NCBI GenBank assembly: GCA_030610915.1
Contig: JAUWQS010000003.1
Span: 1 to 20,330, forward strand
Reading direction: 5' to 3'
Length of the DNA stretch: 20,330 nucleotides
Source of the DNA: Pseudomonadota bacterium
GTDB lineage: Bacteria > Desulfobacterota > Syntrophia > Syntrophales > JADFWA01
Below the pieces are notes generated by a model. It made no database searches and was not told the origin of the DNA. It saw nothing but the letters and a program-made list of their open reading frames with translations. The translations under genes were made by a program, and so were the position numbers. Below are positions 6,386-13,768 of this stretch, one piece after another. How positions within the stretch are numbered: the first letter of the stretch is position 1; every line of letters begins with the position of its first letter.

Positions 6386-7264
6386 ATGTCATTTGAAATC
6401 ACCACAGCATTTGTGGAACAGTACTCAGGCAACGTGCAGTTGCTTAGTCAGCAGAGAGGATCGAGGTTCCGTAGTGCAGCTCGTGAAGAGTCTCAGGTAG
6501 GGAAGAATGCTTTTTACGATCAGATTGGTGCAACCACAGCTCGGAAAAGGACAGAAAGGCACGGAGACACGCCGTTAATATCAACTCCTCATTCGAGGCG
6601 CAGAGTAGCATTGGTGGACTACGACTGGGCGGATTTGATTGACGATCTTGACAAGGTCAGGATGTTGATTGATCCCCAGTCCTCTTATGCACTGAATGCT
6701 TCCTTTGCGATGACCAGAGCGATGGATGACGCGCTTATTGAAGCGTTCACTTCGACAGCGTACACTGGTGAAGAGGGTGGAACTTCAACCACATTCCCCT
6801 CAGCTCAGCAGATAGACATCAGCGGGACCTTAACTCTTGCGAAACTACTTGAGGCAAAGGAACTGCTGGATGCTGCTGAAGTTGACGAGGCCATTCCCCG
6901 GTACTTTACCTGTAGTGCTAATGTGCTTACAGACCTGCTCGACATCACAGAGCTTACCAGTGCGGATTATGTTACGGTTAAGGCTCTTGTCCAGGGCGAG
7001 ATAGATACTTTCCTCGGATTCAAGTTTATCCGGTCAGAAAGACTGCCGCTGGACAGGTCTACTACAGGTGGCGGGTCTGGAGACCGGAGCTGTTTCGCGT
7101 GGGCACAGGATGGAGTCCTTCTTGCGGTAGGGCAGAACCCGATAGGCAGAATTGAAGCAAGGGCCGACAAGAACTATTCGACTCAGGTCTATTATTCAAT
7201 GGCTATCGGTGCGACCCGTATGGAAGAGAAGAAGATTGTTGAAGTCATTTGTCAAGAAGATTAA
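6386..7264 (+). CDS. Major capsid protein
   Basis: The 292-aa product builds the icosahedral shell. It starts MSFEITTAFVEQYSGNVQLL and continues with QQRGSRFR, KNAFYDQIGAT (about 40-50), an N-terminal region ending HSRRRVALVDYDWADLID (about 72-89), DKVRMLIDPQSSYA (about 91-104) and AMDDALIEAF (about 112-121). The C-terminal half contains EKKIVEVIC. This layout is that of capsid proteins in many short-tailed phages with an HK97-type fold. It follows the scaffold gene, as is usual, and has the best-spaced SD in the region. Length is typical for the group. Confidence 0.88.
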   Translation: MSFEITTAFVEQYSGNVQLLSQQRGSRFRSAAREESQVGKNAFYDQIGATTARKRTERHGDTPLISTPHSRRRVALVDYDWADLIDDLDKVRMLIDPQSSYALNASFAMTRAMDDALIEAFTSTAYTGEEGGTSTTFPSAQQIDISGTLTLAKLLEAKELLDAAEVDEAIPRYFTCSANVLTDLLDITELTSADYVTVKALVQGEIDTFLGFKFIRSERLPLDRSTTGGGSGDRSCFAWAQDGVLLAVGQNPIGRIEARADKNYSTQVYYSMAIGATRMEEKKIVEVICQED

Positions 7265-7313
7265 GGTCGCCGGCATACCGAAGTTGTATGCTAATAACTT
7301 TGGAGGTTTGAAC

Positions 7314-8081
7314 ATGGACAATTTTTATAGAGACTTACAGGGTGAACCTGAACAGGGTATCCTTGATATGTCAGCAACGCAAAAGTATCCCTTGGGTACT
7401 CGTTTTGCAAAGAACGACGGCCGAGTGTTTCGGTACACGAAGGCTGGAGCTACTCTGATAGCAGGCGATTTGATTCAGTCTGCTGCGCTACAAGGTGCTT
7501 TAACCACAGTTCAGAGTGACTTAACTCCGGCTGTGGCTGCGGCTGGAGCCTTAGAAGTCACTGCTGCTATCAAAACCACAGAACAGCCAAAAGATACCTT
7601 TAAGGACGGCTGGATGGCGGTAACTGATGGTGATGCCGCAAATGCAATGGGTGACTTGTATCTTATCAAGTCCCATCCGCTTTCAGCAACTAATATCGTG
7701 TTAACACTGCACGAACCCCTCAAAAGGGCAATTACTGTTACTTCGAGGCTTGGCCTTCTGGGTAATATCTACAAGGACGTTATTCAGGCTCCAATAACCA
7801 CGCCTACCGGCTGTATTGTGGGCGTATGTCCCACGGTTGTAACTGATAATTATTACTTCTGGTTACAGACTTGGGGTATTTGTAATGTATTGGTCTTGAA
7901 CGCTCTGGCTGCCGGTCTTGCAGTCGCAAGAGATAAAACCGCGGCTGGATCAGCCGGTGCATATGAGGATATCGATACTGCCGGTACTGCCGGTGCGGAC
8001 ATTCCTGAAATTATAGGTATGTCTGGTTGGACTGTTGACACCTCTGACTCGGGTTTTGTGTTCCTCACCATTGCACCTTAA
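7314..8081 (+). CDS. Probable head decoration / capsid-associated protein
   Basis: The 255-aa product starts at ATG 7314, chosen because GGAGG (7302-7306) lies 7 nt upstream; the longer frame from 7152 overlaps the capsid gene without cause. It contains KYPLGTRFAKNDGRVFRYTKAG (about 23-44), Ala/Thr-rich beta segments, IKSHPLSATNIVLTLHEPL (about 119-137) and YYFWLQTWGICNVLV (about 179-193). Proteins of this pattern often follow the major capsid gene in podoviruses, and I read it as a surface or fibre-like head protein. The role is inferred from position and beta-rich composition. A strong GC hairpin follows the stop. Confidence 0.65.
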   Translation: MDNFYRDLQGEPEQGILDMSATQKYPLGTRFAKNDGRVFRYTKAGATLIAGDLIQSAALQGALTTVQSDLTPAVAAAGALEVTAAIKTTEQPKDTFKDGWMAVTDGDAANAMGDLYLIKSHPLSATNIVLTLHEPLKRAITVTSRLGLLGNIYKDVIQAPITTPTGCIVGVCPTVVTDNYYFWLQTWGICNVLVLNALAAGLAVARDKTAAGSAGAYEDIDTAGTAGADIPEIIGMSGWTVDTSDSGFVFLTIAP

Positions 8082-8091
8082 CCCTTAACCA

Positions 8092-8116
8092 GGGGGGAGG
8101 GGTCTCCCCTCCCCCA
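8092..8116 (+). terminator. Strong G/C hairpin between head and tail genes
   Basis: GGGGGAGGGG (8093-8102) pairs perfectly with CCCCTCCCCC (8106-8115) around a TCT loop, 11 nt after the decoration gene's stop. No U-tract follows (ACTTGGTGATT), so it is not a standard intrinsic terminator; it may be a partial attenuator, an RNA 3'-end stabiliser for the capsid message, or a brake on the next gene. The only SD-like purine run before the next ATG lies inside this stem. Confidence 0.5.
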
Positions 8117-8129
8117 CTTGGTGATTAAC

Positions 8130-8696
8130 ATGGCTATTTCAGTCACAAGTATATGTAATCAAGCCTTAATGAAGGTTGGTGCTAATCGTATAGCTTCAGT
8201 TGAAGACGGCACTAAAAACGCCATATTGTGTAACGAGTTTTACGAATCTACTGTTGACGAAGTATTAAGAATGCACCCATGGAATTGTGCGATACATAGG
8301 GCAACGCTTGCCGCCCTTGATGACGCGCCGGAGTTTGGGTATTCTTATCAATATACTCTCCCGACTGCTCCCTATTGTTTAAGGGTCCTTCAAATGGAAT
8401 ACCTTGATTATGAGTTTAAGATTGAGGGTAGGGTTCTTCTCACAAACGTTTCGCCCTGTAACATCATTTACATTAAACGAATAACAGACCCGACTAAATT
8501 TGATTCCTTATTGGTAGAAGCGTTTGCAACCAGGTTGGCAACGAAACTGGCGTACCCGATAGTTCAATCCAAAACACTGACCCAACAATTGGCGAAAGAG
8601 TTTGAGTTGATTCTAAGAGCGGCTCGGACGGCTGATGCTCAAGAGGGAACCGTGGAGGTTCTCGATACAAGTACATGGCTCGACTCGAGGAATTGA
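8130..8696 (+). CDS. Tail tubular protein A-like head-tail adaptor (T7 gp11-like)
   Basis: From ATG 8130 the product is 188 aa: MAISVTSICNQALMKVGANR, then NEFYESTVDEVLRMHPWNCA (about 36-55), RATLAAL, a YSYQYTLPTAPYCLRVL core (about 72-88), and a C-terminal AFATRLATKLAYPI (about 134-147). This is the standard layout of podoviral adaptors that sit beneath the portal and connect to the nozzle. Upstream TTG/GTG starts at 8118 and 8121 are in frame but have no better SD. No good SD is seen within 15 nt, and the upstream hairpin may modulate expression. It ends 1 nt before the next ATG. Confidence 0.88.
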   Translation: MAISVTSICNQALMKVGANRIASVEDGTKNAILCNEFYESTVDEVLRMHPWNCAIHRATLAALDDAPEFGYSYQYTLPTAPYCLRVLQMEYLDYEFKIEGRVLLTNVSPCNIIYIKRITDPTKFDSLLVEAFATRLATKLAYPIVQSKTLTQQLAKEFELILRAARTADAQEGTVEVLDTSTWLDSRN

Positions 8697-8697
8697 T

Positions 8698-11412
8698 ATG
8701 AGTACCACGATACTGTCGAATTTTACATCAGGTGTTTGGAGTCCGGCTCTACGAGGTAGAGTTGATCTCGCAAAGTACTATAATGCCTGCGAGATGCTGG
8801 AGAACATGATTACACGCCCCCATGGGCCGGCGTTTACCCGACCAGGGACCTATTATGTGACCGAAGTAATAGGACGAGAGCACGTTACCAATGGGGCTTT
8901 TGCTTCAGATACAGGTTGGACAAAAGGCGCCGGCTGGACAATATCCGGGGGTAAGGCGGTCGGAGCGGCGGGAACCACAAGCGACATTTATCAAGACACC
9001 GGTGATTTGGTAGAGGGTGAAGTTTACGAATTTATATTTACTTTGTCTGATAGAACCGCAGGATCGGTACGACCCAAAATAGGGGGTACCTCTGGGACTG
9101 TAAGAACACCAGACGGAACATATACCGAAAGAATCACCTGTGGAGCTACTACAATAATAGCCATCGAGAAATCTTCTGACTTTGACGGCAAGATTGACGA
9201 TGTTTCAGTAAGAAGAGTAGCTCCGAAAGCAAGATTAGAGTCCTTTGAATTTTCAACGCTTCAAGCCTATATCTTGGAGTTTACGGATCTTAATCTTAGA
9301 ATCTATAAAGATAATGGAATTATAACCGATGGTGGGGTTATAGTCGAAGTCACAACACCATACACTGAGGCTGATCTGTTTGAACTTCAGATGACTCAAT
9401 CTGCCGACACGATGTATGTTGCTCATTCATCTTATAAACCTCAAAAGTTAGAACGCACCTCTCATGTAGAGTGGACGTTAACGGATATTGCCTTTATTGA
9501 CGGGCCATTCGAGGAGAGCGAGGAGACTACAGCCATTGCTCCCTCTGCGGTGAGTGGGAGTATAACGCTTACCAGTACCGATGCCATCTTCTTAACAACT
9601 GATATAGATCGATTAGTCAGACTCGAATCTGTGGGGGTGGCAGAATGGGAGAGCGGAACAGAATACGCGGTAAATGATTATGTTACATACGACGGGGAGG
9701 ACTTTGTTTGTATTAAGACCGTCCCTGTCGCGGGTAAGTCAACAAGCAATAAATTGTATTGGAAACAGACCGGCAGGGCAAGGTGGTACTGGCTGAAAAT
9801 AACAGCAGTTACATCTACTACCGAAGTAACCGCAACCGTTGGAAAAGACGCCCTGCCAAACACCACTTCAGCTGTTAATTATTGTTTAGGTACATGGAAT
9901 TCAGTGCATGGGTATCCTTTGTGTGCTGAGTTTTACGAGGAGAGACTACTCTGGGCGGGTAGCCCGGAATATCCCCAAACCGTATGGGCTTCTCAGTCCA
10001 GCGATTATGAAAATATGGGTACAGGCACAATAGATAGCGATGCTTTTATCTACACCATCGCCGCTAAAGGGGTTAATCCTATTCAATGGATGGTCCCGCA
10101 GAATGTTCTTTTAATCGGAACCAAAGGCGGCGAATGGCGTATGGGATCATCCAGTACGGAAGACCCTCTCAGTGTAAGCAATGTGGTGGTAAAACGTCAG
10201 TCCACCTGGGGGAGTGCAAACATTCAGGCACTTCTCGTAAATGATGTTGTTTTGTTTGTCCAGAGAGCGGGGACAAAAATAAGAGAACTTGCAGAAGACC
10301 CAACTTCCATCAGTACAAAATATGTTGCTCCTGATTTGACTATCTTGGCGGAACACATAACTAAGGGCGGCATTGTCGATATGGCATACCAGCAGGAGCC
10401 GCAGGCCATTCTATGGTGTATCAGAGCTGACGGGTATTTGCTCGGAATGACCTATGAAAGGACTCAGGACGTTATTGGTTGGCATCTGCATTTCACTTAT
10501 GGCGGAGATGATTGTTTTGAAAGTGTAGCAAAAATCTTCGGTACAAAAGAAGATCAGGTATGGACTGTTGTTCAGAGGACGATAGGCGGGGAAGTAAAAA
10601 GATATGTAGAATATTTCAAACCCTGGGCATGGGGAGATAATGTAAAGGACTGCCTCTTTGTGGATTCAGGGTTGACTTATGATGGTGGAGACGCTGTTAA
10701 TATCACTGGAGCCACTGCTGCTAACCCTGTTGTTATCACTGCCGCCGCACATGGTTTTGTGAATGGGAATCATGTACGAATATTAGATGTTGAAGAAATG
10801 AAAGAGTTGAACGAGAACGTATATGTTGTAGCCAACAAAACCACAAACACCTTTGAATTAAACGATGACGGCGGAAACAATATAGACGGGACGAGCTTTA
10901 CGGCTTACGTCTCCGGCGGTACGGTTCAAAAAGTAGCAAAAAGCTATTCAGGGTTAGATCACTTAGAGGGTCGGGCTGTTTCTATTCTTGCTGATGGATG
11001 CCACTTCCCGGATTGTACGGTTGAAGATGGAGAGATCACGATTGATCAATACGCGAATAAAGTCCATGCCGGTTTGGGCTATACATCAAAATTAAAGCCG
11101 ATGAATCTTGAGGCAGGTCAGAGGGAAGGAACCGCACAAGGAAAAACCAAAAAAATTAGTAAGGTTACAGTACGGCTTCAGGATACCATGTCTTGTAAGA
11201 TGGGAACCTGCGAAGATGATTTGGAAGAGGTGAAAAATAGAAGTGATTCAGACCCGGCAGATGTTCCTGTTCCACTGTTTACCGGAGATAAGAATATTAA
11301 CGCATTCCCCGGTGGATATAATACAGACGGCTCCATCCTGATTGTAAACGATGCGCCATTGCCGATGACGGTGGTGGCTATAATTGCTGATCTGAGGACA
11401 TATTCCGGATGA
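8698..11412 (+). CDS. Tail tubular protein B-like nozzle protein (T7 gp12-like) with inserted carbohydrate-binding-like domains
   Basis: From ATG 8698 (GAGG at 8686-8689) the product is 904 aa. The N-terminal SNFTSGVWSPALRGRVDLAKY and RPHGPAFTRPGTYYV (about 40-54) and the middle EFYEERLLWAGSPEYPQTVW (411-430) are typical of podoviral tail nozzles. Three parts look inserted. Residues about 62-173 form a beta-rich jelly-roll-like module (VTNGAFASDTGWTKG ... KIDDVSVRR) that splits the usual 'TYYV ... ARLESFEFS' region. Residues about 317-355 (WESGTEYAVNDYVTYDGEDF ... YW) resemble a CBM5/12 chitin-binding fold. Residues about 668-745 contain the ANPVVITAAAHGFVNGNHVR module common in phage tail proteins. 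Extra domains may help grip host surface glycans. It overlaps the next gene by ATGA. Confidence 0.88.
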   Translation: MSTTILSNFTSGVWSPALRGRVDLAKYYNACEMLENMITRPHGPAFTRPGTYYVTEVIGREHVTNGAFASDTGWTKGAGWTISGGKAVGAAGTTSDIYQDTGDLVEGEVYEFIFTLSDRTAGSVRPKIGGTSGTVRTPDGTYTERITCGATTIIAIEKSSDFDGKIDDVSVRRVAPKARLESFEFSTLQAYILEFTDLNLRIYKDNGIITDGGVIVEVTTPYTEADLFELQMTQSADTMYVAHSSYKPQKLERTSHVEWTLTDIAFIDGPFEESEETTAIAPSAVSGSITLTSTDAIFLTTDIDRLVRLESVGVAEWESGTEYAVNDYVTYDGEDFVCIKTVPVAGKSTSNKLYWKQTGRARWYWLKITAVTSTTEVTATVGKDALPNTTSAVNYCLGTWNSVHGYPLCAEFYEERLLWAGSPEYPQTVWASQSSDYENMGTGTIDSDAFIYTIAAKGVNPIQWMVPQNVLLIGTKGGEWRMGSSSTEDPLSVSNVVVKRQSTWGSANIQALLVNDVVLFVQRAGTKIRELAEDPTSISTKYVAPDLTILAEHITKGGIVDMAYQQEPQAILWCIRADGYLLGMTYERTQDVIGWHLHFTYGGDDCFESVAKIFGTKEDQVWTVVQRTIGGEVKRYVEYFKPWAWGDNVKDCLFVDSGLTYDGGDAVNITGATAANPVVITAAAHGFVNGNHVRILDVEEMKELNENVYVVANKTTNTFELNDDGGNNIDGTSFTAYVSGGTVQKVAKSYSGLDHLEGRAVSILADGCHFPDCTVEDGEITIDQYANKVHAGLGYTSKLKPMNLEAGQREGTAQGKTKKISKVTVRLQDTMSCKMGTCEDDLEEVKNRSDSDPADVPVPLFTGDKNINAFPGGYNTDGSILIVNDAPLPMTVVAIIADLRTYSG

Positions 11413-11849
11413 TTGAAATAAGACCATTTAAACCGGAACATGCCTTGATCCTGCCGGTTCGAGATATCGAACAGGGCATGAAAAATAATGAGGATTTTGC
11501 AAAATGGGCACAGGACAACAACACACCTGGTACGAGTTACTCCGCGTTCGTCGGAGATACTTTGCTTGGATGTGGCGGAATACAAATCTTATGGAAGGGA
11601 GTGGGTGAAGGATGGGTCCTTTTCTCTTCCGAAGTAACAAATCATAAGATAGCAATCTATCGTATAGTAAAAAAGCTTCTTGAAAAAATGATAAAAGAAA
11701 ACAACCTGTACAGGGTTCAGGCCCATGTGAGATGTGATTTTGGAGCAGCTCTTAATTTTGTTGAGCAGTTAGGGTTTACGGTAGAGGGCAGAATGAGGCA
11801 ATTCAATCCAGACAAGGCTGATTCTTTTTTATACGGGTTAATAAGGTGA
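11409..11849 (+). CDS. GNAT-fold acetyltransferase-like protein in the internal virion cluster
   Basis: The 146-aa product has the order of a GNAT fold: MIEIRPFKPEHA (strand 1), YSAFVGDTLLGCGGIQILW (strands 2-3), VLFSSEVTNH (strand 4), a helix IYRIVKKLLEKMI, then YRVQAHVRCDFGAALNFVEQ with LGFTVEGRMRQF (the usual C-terminal elements). The normal acetyl-CoA loop (Q/RxxGxG/A) is not evident, so activity is doubtful. Genes of this type occupy the place of T7 gene 13 in many podoviruses. The role may be structural or in assembly of the ejection core. It couples to the nozzle gene by ATGA. Confidence 0.75.
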   Translation: MIEIRPFKPEHALILPVRDIEQGMKNNEDFAKWAQDNNTPGTSYSAFVGDTLLGCGGIQILWKGVGEGWVLFSSEVTNHKIAIYRIVKKLLEKMIKENNLYRVQAHVRCDFGAALNFVEQLGFTVEGRMRQFNPDKADSFLYGLIR

Positions 11850-11853
11850 GGAA

Positions 11854-12324
11854 ATGGGTTTAGCAGCAGCGGCAGCGATAGCGCAAGTAGCCGGAATAGG
11901 TATGTCAGCCTATTCGCAATACGAACAGGGTAGATCTCAAAATGAGTGGAGTCAATATAACGCTGCAATAGCCGAAAGAGACGCTAAGGCTTCGAGACAA
12001 TCAGCCGAATACGAAGCCGGCCGGAAAAGGAAAGAAACCGAACGTCTCTTAGGCAGACAGCGAGCCTTATATAGCAAGGCCGGCGTTACTTTTGAAGGAT
12101 CCCCCCTCTTGTTAATGGAAGAGACAGCCGCTGAAGGGGAAATAGATGCCCTGATGATTCAAAGAGAGGGTAAGTTAAGAGCGAGTCGTTATCAATCCGA
12201 AGCCGAACTAAGCAGAATGAAAGGGTCTGCGGCACAGAGAGCAGGGTATTGGGGTGCGGGTTCGACCCTGCTAACGGGCGGAAGTTCAGCAGCGTCGGTT
12301 TATGGATCTACGAAAGTAAAATAG
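11854..12324 (+). CDS. Internal virion protein, T7 gp14-like
   Basis: The 156-aa product has an Ala-rich hydrophobic N-terminus (GLAAAAAIAQVAGIGMSAYS, residues 2-21), a long charged helix (about 25-70), RQRALYSKAGVTFEGSPLLL (about 68-87) and EGEIDALMIQREGKLRASRY (about 95-114), ending in a Gly/Ser-rich part. This is typical of the small ejection proteins that enter the outer membrane in T7-like phages. It stands first of three likely ejection genes, in T7 order. Confidence 0.82.
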   Translation: MGLAAAAAIAQVAGIGMSAYSQYEQGRSQNEWSQYNAAIAERDAKASRQSAEYEAGRKRKETERLLGRQRALYSKAGVTFEGSPLLLMEETAAEGEIDALMIQREGKLRASRYQSEAELSRMKGSAAQRAGYWGAGSTLLTGGSSAASVYGSTKVK

Positions 12325-12334
12325 GAGTATAAAT

Positions 12335-13768
12335 ATGCCTCGGATACCGCGACAATACGCCCAGACAAAGCCGGCAGTTATTCCGGGTGTCCGGGTGAGC
12401 CCTGAAGCCATGACTCAAGACATTAGGGCTATGGGGCAATTTGGAGAGACCTTATCGCAGGTCGGGAATGAGTTTCAGACTAAAATGCGTGTAGCGCGTG
12501 AAGCCTCCGAATTTTCTAATGCTAAAAATACATGGAAAGAGGGAGTCAATCAATTTAAACTTGGGCTTGGCACAGACTACAAGACCCACTTAGAGCAGTT
12601 CGAGAAAAGTCAAGTTGACCTTTATAAACAGGTTTCCTCAAATATAACTGAACCAAACGCTCAAACAGCCTTTAAAAGATTTGCTGACAATGACCAAGTT
12701 GACGAGAGATTCAAGATAGGGCGTGAAGCGAGGAAACTTGAAATAAATGCTATGGAGGCTGATTATTATAAACAAATAGAACTCGCAATAAAACGTGGTG
12801 ATATAGATTTCATAAACAAAAGCACAGCCGGTGCGGTTGCAGGTGGATACTTAAAAGCTGATGTGGGGGAAAAGGCAAGAGAAAGCGCCATTAAAAAAGT
12901 TGAATATGAATCTACCTGGCAGACTGCAATAAGTTTTCAAGACGAAGAATCAGCTATGGAGTTTGTCGAACAAACAAAAGGTCTGTCTCCAGGGGAAAGA
13001 AACTCTCTCTTAGCAGCAGTCAGCAGACACTTCACAGCAGGAGATGCACGACAGAAAGAGGCAGTTGAAACCCAACGTGAGCAAGAGAGAAAAACCCTTC
13101 TACCAAAAATGAGGGATCGTTCTCTATCCCCTGAAGATATCTATAATTCTTCCTTCGATGAAAAGGAAAAGAAACAATGGTTCGGCTGGATGGATTCACG
13201 GAATAAGGCGATAGCTTCCGGTAAGGTTGACCCGCTGACAGAAACCAACGACTCCGTATACGGGAATATGTCAGAGCGGATAAACCTATATCCTGAAACT
13301 GTAAAAAAGTCTGATATCTGGGAATTACACGGAAAAGGATTAAGCACAGATGATTGTGAGAAATTAACCAAACAGCACGAAAGCAATCTGAAAGACCCGG
13401 TTAAGTTTCAAGCAGGGAAAAGGGCGCATAGATCATTGTTAAAATTAAAAAGTAGTGGTGTGTTTGGTGAGGATGTAGAAGCTGAACAGATATGGGGGCA
13501 GAAAGCAAATGCTCTTGATAATTATTTAAGAGATAACCCGGATGCTTCAAATGAAGAAATAACGAAATACTTTGAAGGTCTTGTTGCCGAAGAAAAGTCA
13601 AACTTCTTTGGACAGCTTTTGGACGCATTTTGGAATCAGCTTACCTTTGGATTGGGTGATAAGATAAAGGGAATGGTTGAAGAGGGAACAGCTAAAAAGA
13701 TTATTGGGCATAAAGATGGTAAACCAGTCTATGAACTTCCTGATGGCAAATGGCAGGTGGGGGAGTGA
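12335..13768 (+). CDS. Internal virion / ejection protein, T7 gp15-like
   Basis: The 477-aa product is strongly helical and charged, with long coiled-coil-like stretches (about 35-120 and 225-300). It has no membrane segment or enzyme motif I recognise. The ends are distinctive: MPRIPRQYAQTKPAVIPGVR at the N-terminus and IIGHKDGKPVYELPDGKWQV at the C-terminus. Between gp14-like and gp16-like genes it would be the middle ejection protein, which in T7 forms part of the periplasmic DNA tunnel. AGGAG lies 8 nt before the ATG. The stop overlaps the next start (TGATG). Function is from order and composition. Confidence 0.72.
   Translation: MPRIPRQYAQTKPAVIPGVRVSPEAMTQDIRAMGQFGETLSQVGNEFQTKMRVAREASEFSNAKNTWKEGVNQFKLGLGTDYKTHLEQFEKSQVDLYKQVSSNITEPNAQTAFKRFADNDQVDERFKIGREARKLEINAMEADYYKQIELAIKRGDIDFINKSTAGAVAGGYLKADVGEKARESAIKKVEYESTWQTAISFQDEESAMEFVEQTKGLSPGERNSLLAAVSRHFTAGDARQKEAVETQREQERKTLLPKMRDRSLSPEDIYNSSFDEKEKKQWFGWMDSRNKAIASGKVDPLTETNDSVYGNMSERINLYPETVKKSDIWELHGKGLSTDDCEKLTKQHESNLKDPVKFQAGKRAHRSLLKLKSSGVFGEDVEAEQIWGQKANALDNYLRDNPDASNEEITKYFEGLVAEEKSNFFGQLLDAFWNQLTFGLGDKIKGMVEEGTAKKIIGHKDGKPVYELPDGKWQVGE

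Noticed and set aside
7152..7313. Longer N-terminus for the decoration protein
   Set aside because: It would overlap the capsid gene by over 100 bp; ATG 7314 has a well-spaced GGAGG and gives a normal-looking N-terminus.
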